Positions 55,676 through 63,925 of a DNA stretch of 64,000 nt are shown here, in pieces. A model generated the notes under the pieces. That model had not been told where the DNA came from. It was given only the letters and a program-made list of their open reading frames with translations, and searched no databases. A program made the position numbers and the translations under genes. The DNA is from JBCCGG01 sp039029395 (lineage in GTDB: Bacteria; Pseudomonadota; Alphaproteobacteria; Kiloniellales; JAKSDN01): NCBI GenBank assembly GCA_039029395.1, contig JBCCGG010000001.1, forward strand, positions 382,400 to 446,399, written 5' to 3'. How positions within the stretch are numbered: the stretch's first letter is position 1; every line of letters begins with the position of its first letter.

Positions 55676-57565
55676 CTAAGCGCTTAGCCCCTTTGCCACG
55701 AGCTCCGACAAGCGCCGGTTGAAGTCGACCGGGTCGGGCAGTGGCTCGCCTTCCAGGATGCGCGCCTGGTCGAGCAGCAGGTAGGCCAGGGACTCCAGAT
55801 CGTTGCCGGCGCCGCTTGCGCCCACGTGGCCCGCCATGGAGCGGATTAGCGGGTGCTTGGGGTTGATCTCCAGGATTCGCTGGCCCGCTTGCTCGAGCTG
55901 GTTGTGCTGCTTGAGGATGCGCTCCAGGTGCATGTCCATGCCGGTCTCGTCGGCGACCAGGCAGACCGGGCTCTCGGTCAGGCGCTCGGACGCGCGCACG
56001 TCCTTGACCTGGTCCTTCAGGGTCAGCTTGACGTAGGCCACCAAGGCGTCGACCCCTTCGGGCGCCGCCTCCTTGTCATCCTCGGTGGACTCCTCGCCCG
56101 CCTCGCCTTTGATCTCGCCCAGGTCGGTGCCGGCCCGGGTCACCGACTTGAAGGGCTTTTCCTGATAGGTCCCAACGGTCGGCATCCAGAACTCGTCGAC
56201 CGGATCGGTCAAGAGCAGCACCTCGACGCCCTTGGCCCGGAAGCCCTCGAGCTGCGGGCTCTTCTTGAGCGCCTCCAGCTTGTCGCCGCTGATCGTGTAT
56301 ATCGCTTCCTGGCCATCCTTCATGCGCCCGATATAGTCCGCCAGGCTGCTCCAGCCCTCGGTCTCGGTGGTGCGGAAGCGGGCCAGCTCCATGAGCTTTT
56401 CGCGCTGCGCTTCGTCCTCGTAGAGGCCTTCCTTCAGCACGGCGCCGAAGTTCTCCCAGAACGCGCCGTAATCGTCGGGGGTTTTCTCGGCCTTCTTCTT
56501 GAGTTCGCCGAGCACCCGTTTGACCACGCCGTTTCGGATCTTGGTCAGCTTCGGATCGCGCTGGAGGAGTTCCCGGCTTACGTTGAGCGGCAGGTCCTCG
56601 GTATCGATCACGCCGCGCAAAAAGCGCATATATGAGGGCAGGAGCTCGGCGCAGTCGTCGGTGATGAAGACCCGCTTGACGTAGAGCTTAACGTGGTGGC
56701 GCCGGGTCGGATCGAAGAGATCGAAGGGCTTGGCGGATGGCACGAACAGAAGGCCGGTGTACTCCATCACGCCCTCGACCCGGAAATGCAGGCGCATCCA
56801 CGGATCGTCGAAGCCTTGGCCGACGTGGTGATAGAACTCCTTGTACTGCTCGTCGGTGATCTCCGACTTGGGCCGGGTCCAGATCGCGCCGGCGCTGTTG
56901 AGCCGCCGCTCTTCGAGCTCGCCGTTTTCCTTGCCGGTCTCCAGCAGCATCACCGGAAAGGCGATGTGGTCGGAATAGGTCGTGACGATGCGGCGCAGGC
57001 GCGCCTCGTCCAGATACTCCTCCTCGCCCTTCTTGAGATGCAAGGTCACCTTCGTGCCCTGCGCCGGGGCTTCGTCGCTCTCGGTCACCGCGAACTCGCC
57101 CTTGCCGTCGGAGGCCCACTTCCAGCCCTCCTGCTCACCTGCCTTGCGGGTCAGCACCTCGACCCGGTCGGCGACCATGAAGCCGGAGTAGAAGCCGACG
57201 CCGAACTGGCCGATCAGGCTCGGGTTGTCGGCCGCCTCCTCGAGCTGTTCGACGAAGGCCGAGGTGCCTGAGCGGGCGATCGTGCCCAGATTCTCGATCA
57301 GCTCGTCATGATTCATACCGATGCCGTTGTCGGCCACGGTCAAGAGGCGCGCCTTGGCGTCGACCTGGAGCGTAATGCGAAAATCGCCGTTCTCGGCAAT
57401 CAACTCGGGCGCGGTCAGGGCCGCATAGCGCAGCCGGTCGCAGGCATCCGAGGCGTTGGAAATGAGCTCCCGCAGAAAGATTTCCTTGTTGGAGTAGAGG
57501 GAGTTGGCGACGATGTCGAGGAGGCGGCTGACTTCCGCTTGGAATGAGAGTTTTTCTTCGGCCAT
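55676..57565 (-). CDS. htpG: molecular chaperone HtpG (Hsp90 family)
   Basis: 629 residues from the ATG at 57565 (opens MAEEKLSFQAEVSRLLDIVANSLYSNKEIFLRELISNASDA); an upstream TTG adds five codons. GHKL ATPase motifs: ELISNASDACDRLR, LTVADNGIGMNHDELIENLGTIARSGT and GQFGVGFYSGFMVA. The middle and C-terminal dimer domains are complete. It remodels client proteins after heat or other stress. I see no convincing heat-shock promoter. Divergent from the second Pcm gene. Confidence 0.96.
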   Translation of the reverse strand: MAEEKLSFQAEVSRLLDIVANSLYSNKEIFLRELISNASDACDRLRYAALTAPELIAENGDFRITLQVDAKARLLTVADNGIGMNHDELIENLGTIARSGTSAFVEQLEEAADNPSLIGQFGVGFYSGFMVADRVEVLTRKAGEQEGWKWASDGKGEFAVTESDEAPAQGTKVTLHLKKGEEEYLDEARLRRIVTTYSDHIAFPVMLLETGKENGELEERRLNSAGAIWTRPKSEITDEQYKEFYHHVGQGFDDPWMRLHFRVEGVMEYTGLLFVPSAKPFDLFDPTRRHHVKLYVKRVFITDDCAELLPSYMRFLRGVIDTEDLPLNVSRELLQRDPKLTKIRNGVVKRVLGELKKKAEKTPDDYGAFWENFGAVLKEGLYEDEAQREKLMELARFRTTETEGWSSLADYIGRMKDGQEAIYTISGDKLEALKKSPQLEGFRAKGVEVLLLTDPVDEFWMPTVGTYQEKPFKSVTRAGTDLGEIKGEAGEESTEDDKEAAPEGVDALVAYVKLTLKDQVKDVRASERLTESPVCLVADETGMDMHLERILKQHNQLEQAGQRILEINPKHPLIRSMAGHVGASGAGNDLESLAYLLLDQARILEGEPLPDPVDFNRRLSELVAKGLSA

Positions 57566-57655
57566 GGCGATGTCGTTCAATCACTGTCAAAGGAATGGAA
57601 CCCGGCTTGATATGTGCCGTTTGGCGGCGCTCTGCAACCCCCTTGGGGGGCCGAT

Positions 57656-58384
57656 ATGACCGCTTCGGACGACGGCACGGCGAGGGCCCGCAAGACCTTG
57701 GTCGAGACGATCGAGCGGGAGGTCGCTGAGACAGCCGGTCTGACCGGTCGGGCGGAACTCGATCCTAGGGTGCTGTCGGCGCTCGAGCGGGTGCCGCGGC
57801 ACAAGTTCGTGGCCGGGCCCCAGCGGCTCTTTGCCTATGAGAACCGGCCCCTGCCGATCGGCCACGGCCAGACAATTTCCCAGCCCTACATGGTTGCCGT
57901 GATGAGCGACCTGGCCGAGATCGTCCCCGGGGCAAAGGTGCTCGAGGTCGGCACCGGCTGCGGCTATCAGGCGGCGATCCTGGCCGAGCTTGGCGGCGAG
58001 GTGACCTCCCTCGAGCTGGTGCCCGAGCTGGCCGAGCAGACCGCCAAGCGCCTGGCAGAGATGGGCTACGGCAACATCGCAGTGCACCAGGGTGACGGCA
58101 GTCTCGGCTGGCTGGCCGGCGCGCCTTTCGATGCCATCGTGGTAACCGCCGCCGCCTTCCGCCGGGTGCCGCCGGCCCTGATCGAGCAGCTCGCGCCCGG
58201 TGGCCGGCTTATCGTCCCGGTCGAGCACGATCAGCGGCGTGTCAGGTTTTTTCGCCAGCGCCCGGAGCAGGAGCTGCTGCTGATCACTAAGGACCCGGTC
58301 GGCAAGACCAGCGAGCGCAGTATCCTGCCGGTCGCCTTCGTGCCCCTGATCGAAGCCGCCTCGGGCTCGAAAATCATCAAGTGA
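57656..58384 (+). CDS. second protein-L-isoaspartate O-methyltransferase-like protein
   Basis: 242 residues from the ATG at 57656 (G-rich site before it). Motifs: VPRHKFVAGPQRLFAYENRPLPIGHGQTISQPYMVAVM, SAM motif I VLEVGTGCGYQAAILAEL and AIVVTAAAFRRVPPALIEQL. It differs clearly from the pcm at 23192 and may prefer other substrates. Ends 40 bases before the helicase gene. Confidence 0.88.
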   Translation: MTASDDGTARARKTLVETIEREVAETAGLTGRAELDPRVLSALERVPRHKFVAGPQRLFAYENRPLPIGHGQTISQPYMVAVMSDLAEIVPGAKVLEVGTGCGYQAAILAELGGEVTSLELVPELAEQTAKRLAEMGYGNIAVHQGDGSLGWLAGAPFDAIVVTAAAFRRVPPALIEQLAPGGRLIVPVEHDQRRVRFFRQRPEQELLLITKDPVGKTSERSILPVAFVPLIEAASGSKIIK

Positions 58385-58424
58385 AGGCTTGCATGGCGGC
58401 CCCGAAAGTCTGAACCTGTAAGAC

Positions 58425-60929
58425 ATGAAGCACGCGCGCCAACGGCAGGTAACGGCCGTTCTGGGCCCGACCAACACGGGCAAGACCTACCTCGCCATGG
58501 AACGGCTGCTGGCCTATCGCAGCGGCATGATCGGCTTTCCGCTGCGGCTTCTGGCGCGCGAGAACTACGACCGGGCGTGCAAGATCAAAGGGCCGGGCAA
58601 GGTGGCGCTTATCACCGGCGAGGAGCGCATCACCCCGCCTGGCGCGCGCTATTTCTTCTGCACGGTCGAATCCATGCCCCTGCAGCGGCCGGTCGAGTTT
58701 CTGGCGGTCGACGAGATCCAGCTGTGCGGCGATCCCGAGCGCGGCCACATCTTCACCGAGCGCCTGCTCCACGCCCGAGGCACCGAGGAAACCATGCTGC
58801 TGGGGGCCGACACGATCCGCCCGGTGCTGCAGACCTTGGTGCCCGAGGCCGAGGTCATCTCGCGCCCGCGCTTCTCCACCCTGAGCTACACCGGGCCGCG
58901 CAAGATCACCCGCCTGGCGCCGCGCTCGGCCGTGGTCGCCTTTTCGGCCGCCGATGTCTACAGCCTGGCCGAGCTGATTCGCCGCCAGCGCGGCGGCACG
59001 GCGGTGGTGCTTGGCGCGCTCAGCCCGCGCACCCGCAACGCCCAGGTCGCGCTGTTCGATTCCGGCGAGGTCGACTACCTGGTGGCGACCGACGCGATTG
59101 GCATGGGGCTCAACCTCAACCTGGATCACGTCGCCTTCAGCCAGCTCGCCAAGTTCGACGGCCGAGTCCCGCGCCGCCTGACGCCGGCCGAGGTCGGCCA
59201 GATCGCCGGGCGCGCCGGGCGCCACATGAGCGACGGCACCTTCGGGCCGACCGGCGACCTGAGACCGATGGACCAGGAGCTGGTCGAGGCGGTCGAGAGC
59301 CACCGTTTCGATCCGCTCGTCTTCGCCTATTGGCGCAACCGGCGTCTCGACTTCCGCTCGCCCCGGGCGCTCCTGCGCTCGCTCGACCGGCCGTCGGAAA
59401 TGCCCGAGCTGATGCGCGGCCGGCCGGTCGACGACCACCAGGCGCTGATCCAGCTCGGCCGCGACCCCGAGGTCGAGGCGCGCGCCGGCAACCCCGATGC
59501 CGTACACCTCCTGTGGGAGGTCTGCCAGGTGCCGGATTTCCGCAAGGTCATGACCGAGCAGCACACCGGCCTTCTCAAGCGCCTTTTCAAGTACCTGACC
59601 CACGGCGAGGGCGAGTTGCCGGAGGACTGGGTGGCGCGCCAGATCAAGCGGCTGGACCGCATCGAGGGCGAGATCGACGCGTTGGTGACCCGCATCGCCC
59701 ACGTGCGCACCTGGACCTATATCACCCACCGCAACGGCTGGCTGGCCGATCCGGACCATTGGCAGGGCCGCGCCCGGGCGATCGAGGACCGCCTGTCCGA
59801 CGCGCTGCACGAGGGCCTGACCCAGCGCTTCGTCGACCGTCGCTCCGCAGTCCTGCTGCGCCGCCTGCAGGGCAGCGAGGCGCTGCTCGGCGCGATCCGG
59901 CGCGACGGCACGGTGCTGGTCGAAGGCGAGTTCGTCGGCCGGCTTGAGGGCTTCCGCTTCGCGCCCGACAAGGGCGTCGAGGGCGAAGACGCCAAGGCGC
60001 TGCTGACCGCCGCCCGCCGGGCGCTCGCCGGCGAGATCCCCCAGCGGGTGGTGGCCCTGGAGCAGGAGGCCGACGGCGCCTTCCTGCTCGAGGGCGCCGG
60101 GCGCATTGCCTGGCGCGGCGCCCCGGTTGCCCGCCTGGTGCCGGGCGCCACGGCGCTCGCCCCCGGCATCGTGATCTTGGACAGCGAGCTGCTCGACGGC
60201 GCCCAGCGCGAGCGCCTGCGCCGCCGTCTTTCGACATGGCTGGCCACCCACCTGCGACGCCGCTTGGGCCTGCTGTTTCGCGCCTGCGAGGCCGACCCCG
60301 GCCCGGCCGCGCGCGGCATCTTGTTCCAGTTGGCCGAAGCTTTGGGCAGCTTGCCGCGGGCCCGTCTGGCCGGGCAGATCCAAGGCCTGAGCAAGGCCGA
60401 GCGAAAGGCGCTGATCGATCTGGGCGTGCGCTTGGGCGCCGTCAGCGTGTTCTTTCCGGCGCTGCTCGGGACCCGGGCGCTCGCCCTCCGGGCCTTGCTC
60501 TGGGCAACCTACCAGTCCCGCCCCCTGCCCGAGCTGCCGGCCCGCAAGCGGGTCGTGCTGCGCCCGGCCGCGGACCAGGAGCGCGCCGTTTGGGCGGCCT
60601 TCTGCCAGGCGATCGGCTACCGGGTGCTGGACGGCGATCTGGCGGTGCGAGTCGATGCACTGGAGCGCTTGGCCAACGGGGCCCGTCGCTTGGCCAAGGC
60701 GGGGCCCTTCGATCCCGCCGCGCTGCTCAAAGGATGCCCGGGGCTCGCACCCGAGGACCTGCCGGCGGTGGCGAAGCTGCTTGGCTACCAGGTCCGCGCC
60801 AACGGCGAGGGCCTGATCTGCGTGCCCCGCGGCGCCGGCCGCAAGAAAGCCAAGCGGCCCAAGCCGAAGCGCGCCAAACGGGCCGATTCGCCCTTCGCCA
60901 AGCTGCGCGAGCTCAAGCTCGAGCCATGA
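58425..60929 (+). CDS. SUV3-like DEAD-family helicase
   Basis: 834 residues. Walker A VLGPTNTGKTYLAMERLL (about 10-27), motif II FLAVDEIQLCGDPERGHIF, motif V DAIGMGLNLNLDHV and motif VI VGQIAGRAGRHMSDGTFGPTG. The SUV3 C-terminal region follows; the last 30 residues are a basic tail rich in Lys and Arg. Mitochondrial SUV3 works in RNA turnover. The alphaproteobacterial relatives usually precede an S4 RNA-binding protein, as here, supporting an RNA role. A 668-residue antisense frame over this gene is a shadow. Confidence 0.9.
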   Translation: MKHARQRQVTAVLGPTNTGKTYLAMERLLAYRSGMIGFPLRLLARENYDRACKIKGPGKVALITGEERITPPGARYFFCTVESMPLQRPVEFLAVDEIQLCGDPERGHIFTERLLHARGTEETMLLGADTIRPVLQTLVPEAEVISRPRFSTLSYTGPRKITRLAPRSAVVAFSAADVYSLAELIRRQRGGTAVVLGALSPRTRNAQVALFDSGEVDYLVATDAIGMGLNLNLDHVAFSQLAKFDGRVPRRLTPAEVGQIAGRAGRHMSDGTFGPTGDLRPMDQELVEAVESHRFDPLVFAYWRNRRLDFRSPRALLRSLDRPSEMPELMRGRPVDDHQALIQLGRDPEVEARAGNPDAVHLLWEVCQVPDFRKVMTEQHTGLLKRLFKYLTHGEGELPEDWVARQIKRLDRIEGEIDALVTRIAHVRTWTYITHRNGWLADPDHWQGRARAIEDRLSDALHEGLTQRFVDRRSAVLLRRLQGSEALLGAIRRDGTVLVEGEFVGRLEGFRFAPDKGVEGEDAKALLTAARRALAGEIPQRVVALEQEADGAFLLEGAGRIAWRGAPVARLVPGATALAPGIVILDSELLDGAQRERLRRRLSTWLATHLRRRLGLLFRACEADPGPAARGILFQLAEALGSLPRARLAGQIQGLSKAERKALIDLGVRLGAVSVFFPALLGTRALALRALLWATYQSRPLPELPARKRVVLRPAADQERAVWAAFCQAIGYRVLDGDLAVRVDALERLANGARRLAKAGPFDPAALLKGCPGLAPEDLPAVAKLLGYQVRANGEGLICVPRGAGRKKAKRPKPKRAKRADSPFAKLRELKLEP

Positions 60930-61300
60930 GCGAGGCGCGCCTTCGGGTCGACAAGTGGCTCTGGTACGGGCGCTTCTTCAAGACCCGAAGCCTGGCGTCC
61001 AAGGCCTGCGCCGGCGGCCAGCTGAGACTCAACGGCACGGCGGTCGCCAAGCCCCACACCCAGGTCAAGGTCGGCGATGTGCTAACCTTCGCCCAGGGCC
61101 ACCATATCCGTGTGATCAAGGTTGCCGCGCTCGGCGTTCGGCGCGGCCCAGCGCCGGAAGCCCAGGCGCTCTACGAGGACCTCAAGCCGCCGAGCGCGGA
61201 AAACCGCCTGCCCGGACCCAAGCGGAGCCCCGGTAGTGGCCGCCCGACCAAGAAAGAGCGCCGCGAGATGGAGCGGCTCAAGGACGGCGGGTCAGGATGA
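60926..61300 (+). CDS. S4 domain RNA-binding protein (HslR/Hsp15-like)
   Basis: 124 residues from the ATG at 60926, overlapping the helicase stop (ATGA). S4 domain (about 4-65): RLRVDKWLWYGRFFKTRSLASKACAGGQLRLNGTAVAKPHTQVKVGDVL. A basic C-terminal tail ends in GRPTKKERREMERLK, as in Hsp15. In E. coli Hsp15 rescues stalled 50S subunits carrying nascent chains; coupling to the helicase hints at RNA or ribosome quality control. Convergent overlap of 23 bases with the DUF938 gene. Confidence 0.88.
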   Translation: MSEARLRVDKWLWYGRFFKTRSLASKACAGGQLRLNGTAVAKPHTQVKVGDVLTFAQGHHIRVIKVAALGVRRGPAPEAQALYEDLKPPSAENRLPGPKRSPGSGRPTKKERREMERLKDGGSG

Positions 61301-61895
61301 CCGATAGGTTGTTGGCCGGCATCTCGACCACCTCACCGAGCTCTAGGCCATGGGCTTCGCCGAGCGCGGCGACCTCCTCCAGATCGCGCACGCCCCAATC
61401 GGGGTTCTCGGCGCGCAAGGAGCGGTCGAAGGCGGCGTTGGAGGGCGCGGTGTGCCGACCGTCCCGCCGGAAGGGGCCGTAGAGATAGAGCGGCGCGCCG
61501 GCCGGCAGCAGGGCGCGCGAGCCGGCCACCAGACCCTCTGCGGTGGCCCAGGGCGTGATGTGGATCATGTTGATGCAGACCACGGCGTCGGCCTGCTCGA
61601 GCGGCCAGGGGTGGCACGTGACGTCCAGGTCGAGCGGCGCCTGCAGGTTGGCGATGCCGGTGCCGTGGGCGGTGATCGAATGCCGCAAATCCGGGTCGGG
61701 GTCGCTCGGCTGCCAGATCAGGGGGCGCAGGCTGTGGGCGAACCAGGCGGCGTGCTCGCCGGTGCCGCTGGCGACCTCGAGCACCAGGCCGGACCTCGGC
61801 AAAATGCGGTCGAGCACCGCCAGGATGGGCTCGCGATTGCGTTGGGTCGCCGGCGCGAAAAGCCGGGCGTCGGGCAGGGCCGAGGTGGTGTCCAT
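61278..61895 (-). CDS. DUF938 family SAM-dependent methyltransferase
   Basis: 205 residues from the ATG at 61895; earlier starts at 61916 and 61931 add 7 and 12 residues. Pattern: FAPATQRNREPILAVLDRILP, SAM motif I VLEVASGTGEHAAWFA, VCINMIHITPW and LYGPFRRDGRHTAPSNAAFDRSLR, the signature of DUF938 (PF06080). Substrate unknown. Confidence 0.85.
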   Translation of the reverse strand: MDTTSALPDARLFAPATQRNREPILAVLDRILPRSGLVLEVASGTGEHAAWFAHSLRPLIWQPSDPDPDLRHSITAHGTGIANLQAPLDLDVTCHPWPLEQADAVVCINMIHITPWATAEGLVAGSRALLPAGAPLYLYGPFRRDGRHTAPSNAAFDRSLRAENPDWGVRDLEEVAALGEAHGLELGEVVEMPANNLSVILTRRP

Positions 61896-61994
61896 GTCCC
61901 TATAGGTGGGCCCCATCAAGGCCACCCGCAAGGGACCAGAAGCCCTATTTTGCCTGGGGTTGCGCGTCTCGGCAGGGACATGATAGGCAGGGCG

Positions 61995-62468
61995 ATGATC
62001 GAGCGAATCAAGTCCTTCCTGCGTAGTCTCGAGGACGACGGCGCCAAGGATTGCTGTCGTTCCGCCGACGATCGACAGATCGCGGTCGCCGCCCTGATGC
62101 TTGAGGCCGCTTTGATGGACCAGAGCTTCGACGATGAGGAGCGCGGTGTCATAAAGCGGCTGCTCGCCGAGCGATTCCAGCTTGCGGACAAGGACACCGA
62201 TGAGCTCTTGGAGATCGCTCAGGGCCGGGTCGAGGGCTCGCTCCAGCTCTATGGTTTCACCAGCGTGGTGAAGGACAACTTTACACCTGAGGAGCGCATC
62301 GAGCTAATGGAAATGCTATGGCAGGTCGCCTATGCCGACGGCAAGCTGGACGACTACGAGGCCAATCTCATGCGCCGCGTCTCGGGGCTGATCTTCGTCT
62401 CCGACTGGGACAGCGGACAGGCCCGCAAGCGGGCGCTCGCCCGGCTCGGCCTTGATGAACCCGCCTAA
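61995..62468 (+). CDS. TerB family protein
   Basis: 157 residues from the ATG at 61995 (a second ATG at 61980 is also possible). All-helical TerB domain with ALMLEAALMDQSFDDEERGVIKRLLAERF and LMEMLWQVAYADGKLDDYEANLMRRVSGL, including the acidic pairs that bind metal in TerB-like proteins. Tellurite resistance genes are absent, so this is the common stand-alone stress-related type. Precedes fdxA by 61 bases. Confidence 0.85.
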   Translation: MIERIKSFLRSLEDDGAKDCCRSADDRQIAVAALMLEAALMDQSFDDEERGVIKRLLAERFQLADKDTDELLEIAQGRVEGSLQLYGFTSVVKDNFTPEERIELMEMLWQVAYADGKLDDYEANLMRRVSGLIFVSDWDSGQARKRALARLGLDEPA

Positions 62469-62529
62469 GCTATACTCTCTGTAAGAATTCTGTCTATCAA
62501 GCCCGCCAGGGGACCAGGAGAGCGAGGAA

Positions 62530-62874
62530 ATGACATACATCGTCAATGAAGCCTGCATCAAGTGCAAGTACATGGACTGCGTGGAAGTCTGCCCGGTGGA
62601 CTGCTTCTACGAGGGCGAGAACATGCTGGTGATCCATCCGGACGAATGCATCGACTGCGGTGTGTGCGAGCCGGAGTGCCCGCCCGAGGCAATTCTGCCC
62701 GATACCGACAGCGAGGCCGAGCGCTGGCTCGATCTTAACCGGGAGTACAGCGAGACCTGGCCCAATATCACCCGCAAGGGCGAGGCGCCGACCGATGCCG
62801 AGAAGTTTCAAGGCATGGAGGGCAAGTACGACAAGTTTTTCAGCGCCAACCCGGGAACCGGCGACAGCGGCTGA
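62530..62874 (+). CDS. fdxA: 7Fe ferredoxin
   Basis: 114 residues. Cluster ligands: CIKCKYMDCVEVCPVDCF (one cluster with a [3Fe-4S] spacing) and CIDCGVCEPECPPEAI (a [4Fe-4S] set, CxxCxxCxxxCP), then the conserved C-terminal extension. This is the alphaproteobacterial FdxA type, a low-potential electron carrier in the cytosol. TATACT lies at 62471-62476 upstream, without a good -35. Often found beside CarD in this class. Confidence 0.94.
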   Translation: MTYIVNEACIKCKYMDCVEVCPVDCFYEGENMLVIHPDECIDCGVCEPECPPEAILPDTDSEAERWLDLNREYSETWPNITRKGEAPTDAEKFQGMEGKYDKFFSANPGTGDSG

Positions 62875-63182
62875 ACCGCGCGCTTGCCGAAGGCTCTAAG
62901 TTCCCAGCTGAGTTTGCCTTTTCCCCCCAATTGAGCTATAGTCCTGGTCTCACATAGGGAACCAGGATCGGCGTCGTTCCGGGCTGATCGCCGGGGCGGC
63001 CGGTGGTGAGCGAGGTTCCCAGGAGCTACCGAAGGACGTTTGGACGCGTTGGCTTAGGCCCGCGGCACAAGCGTCCTCGTTATGTAAAGAAGCGAAAAAA
63101 AAGAGAGCCTCCCCAATAGGCCGGACCCAGTCAACAAGCGAACGACGCTAGCGGGGATGATGTGGAACAAGAGAGCGGCCCT
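62875..63182. other. carD leader region, with promoter and potential RNA structure
   Basis: 308 bases without a gene. It holds a good promoter (62914-62942) and then about 235 untranslated bases with three pairings that could close a branched structure. The most stable is GGACGC/GCGTCC plus TTG/CAA (63042-63051 with 63068-63076). GGGAACC (62957-62963) pairs with GGTTCCC (63014-63020). ACATA (62952-62956) pairs with TATGT (63081-63085) around both. An A-rich patch follows (63095-63102). It could be a regulatory leader or separate small RNA; known Rfam families were not recognised. Confidence 0.5.
62914..62942 (+). promoter_or_regulatory. promoter upstream of carD
   Basis: TTGCCT (62914-62919), an exact 17-base spacer and TATAGT (62937-62942). 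Predicted start near 62949, leaving a leader of about 235 bases before the carD ATG. Confidence 0.65.
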
Positions 63183-63695
63183 ATGAAGAAGAATTCCAAG
63201 AAGGTGAAGTCAGACTACAGCGCCGGCGATTTCGTCGTTTACCCGACCCACGGCGTGGGCAAGGTCCTGGGCGTGGAGAACCAGGAGATTTCCGGCGTTA
63301 CCTTGGATTTGATCATCATCAAGTTCGATAAGGACCGCATGACTCTGCGCGTGCCGGTGGATAAGGCCGAGAACTCCGGCTTGCGCAAGCTGTCGACCCG
63401 CAAGGTCATGGACAGCGCGCTCACCACCCTCAAAGGGCGCAGCCGGGCCAAGCGCACCATGTGGAGCCGCCGGGCTCAGGAGTACGAGGCCAAGATCAAC
63501 TCGGGCGACCCGGTCTCGATCGCCGAAGTGGTGCGCGACCTGCACCGGGGCGACGATCAGCCCGATCAGTCCTACAGCGAGCGGCAGATGTATCAGGCCG
63601 CGCTCGACCGCTTGGCCCGGGAACTTGCCGCGCTCGAGCGGATCGACGAGGCGGCCGCCGCCCAGAAGCTGGAACAGCTGCTCAAAGCCGCGTAG
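63183..63695 (+). CDS. CarD family transcriptional regulator
   Basis: 170 residues from the ATG at 63183; a GTG at 63162 with a GGGGAT site is a rival start. CdnL/TRCF-like RNA-polymerase-interaction domain (about 12-65): YSAGDFVVYPTHGVGKVLGVENQEI. A helical DNA-binding part follows, with RAKRTMWSRRAQEYEAKINSGDPVSIAEVVRDLHRG and a coiled C-terminus rich in Ala and Leu. CarD/CdnL stabilises open promoter complexes at rRNA and other housekeeping promoters. Confidence 0.93.
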   Translation: MKKNSKKVKSDYSAGDFVVYPTHGVGKVLGVENQEISGVTLDLIIIKFDKDRMTLRVPVDKAENSGLRKLSTRKVMDSALTTLKGRSRAKRTMWSRRAQEYEAKINSGDPVSIAEVVRDLHRGDDQPDQSYSERQMYQAALDRLARELAALERIDEAAAAQKLEQLLKAA

Positions 63696-63718
63696 TCTGC
63701 CGAATTCCCAAGGCTTGA

Positions 63719-63748
63719 GGCCGGCCCCCTTGTAAAGGGCGGCCGGCC
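63719..63748 (+). terminator. strong hairpin after carD
   Basis: GGCCGGCCCCCTT (63719-63731) pairs with AAGGGCGGCCGGCC (63735-63748), with one bulged base, around a 3-base loop. Very stable, but no T tract follows, so it could be an atypical terminator or a 3'-end processing stem. Confidence 0.5.
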
Positions 63749-63778
63749 CTGGCTTCGCACAAGACGGCTGAGCGCCCA

Positions 63779-63925
63779 TGTCCGACCGGCAGAAATTCGC
63801 CAGATTTCGGGGCACCCTCCGGGTTTGGGCGATCGCTTCCGTGCACGGTGAGGCCGAGCGCCTGGAGCGCCTGCACCATGCCCTTCTGGGCATCTGCCGC
63901 GAACTGAATACGTCGAACACCTGAA
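63779..63925 (+). pseudogene. truncated metallophosphoesterase (N-terminal fragment)
   Basis: 48 residues beginning MSDRQKFARFRGTLRVWAIA, then SVHGEAERLERLHHAL, ending soon after (GICREL) at a stop. The opening resembles the first strand and helix of calcineurin-like phosphoesterases, where the usual DVHG or DIHG appears as SVHG. Normal members run for more than 200 residues. Similarity ends near 63900, close to where the antiparallel TolB-like reading ends. The fragment is therefore probably cut by a rearrangement or an assembly join. No expression can be inferred. Confidence 0.45.

Noticed and set aside
57566..57655. Sigma-32 heat-shock promoter before htpG
   Set aside because: I could not find CTTGAA-type and CCCCAT-type boxes at the right spacing.
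58377..60383. 668-residue minus-strand frame antisense to the helicase
   Set aside because: Same reason: a codon-bias shadow with no recognisable domain.
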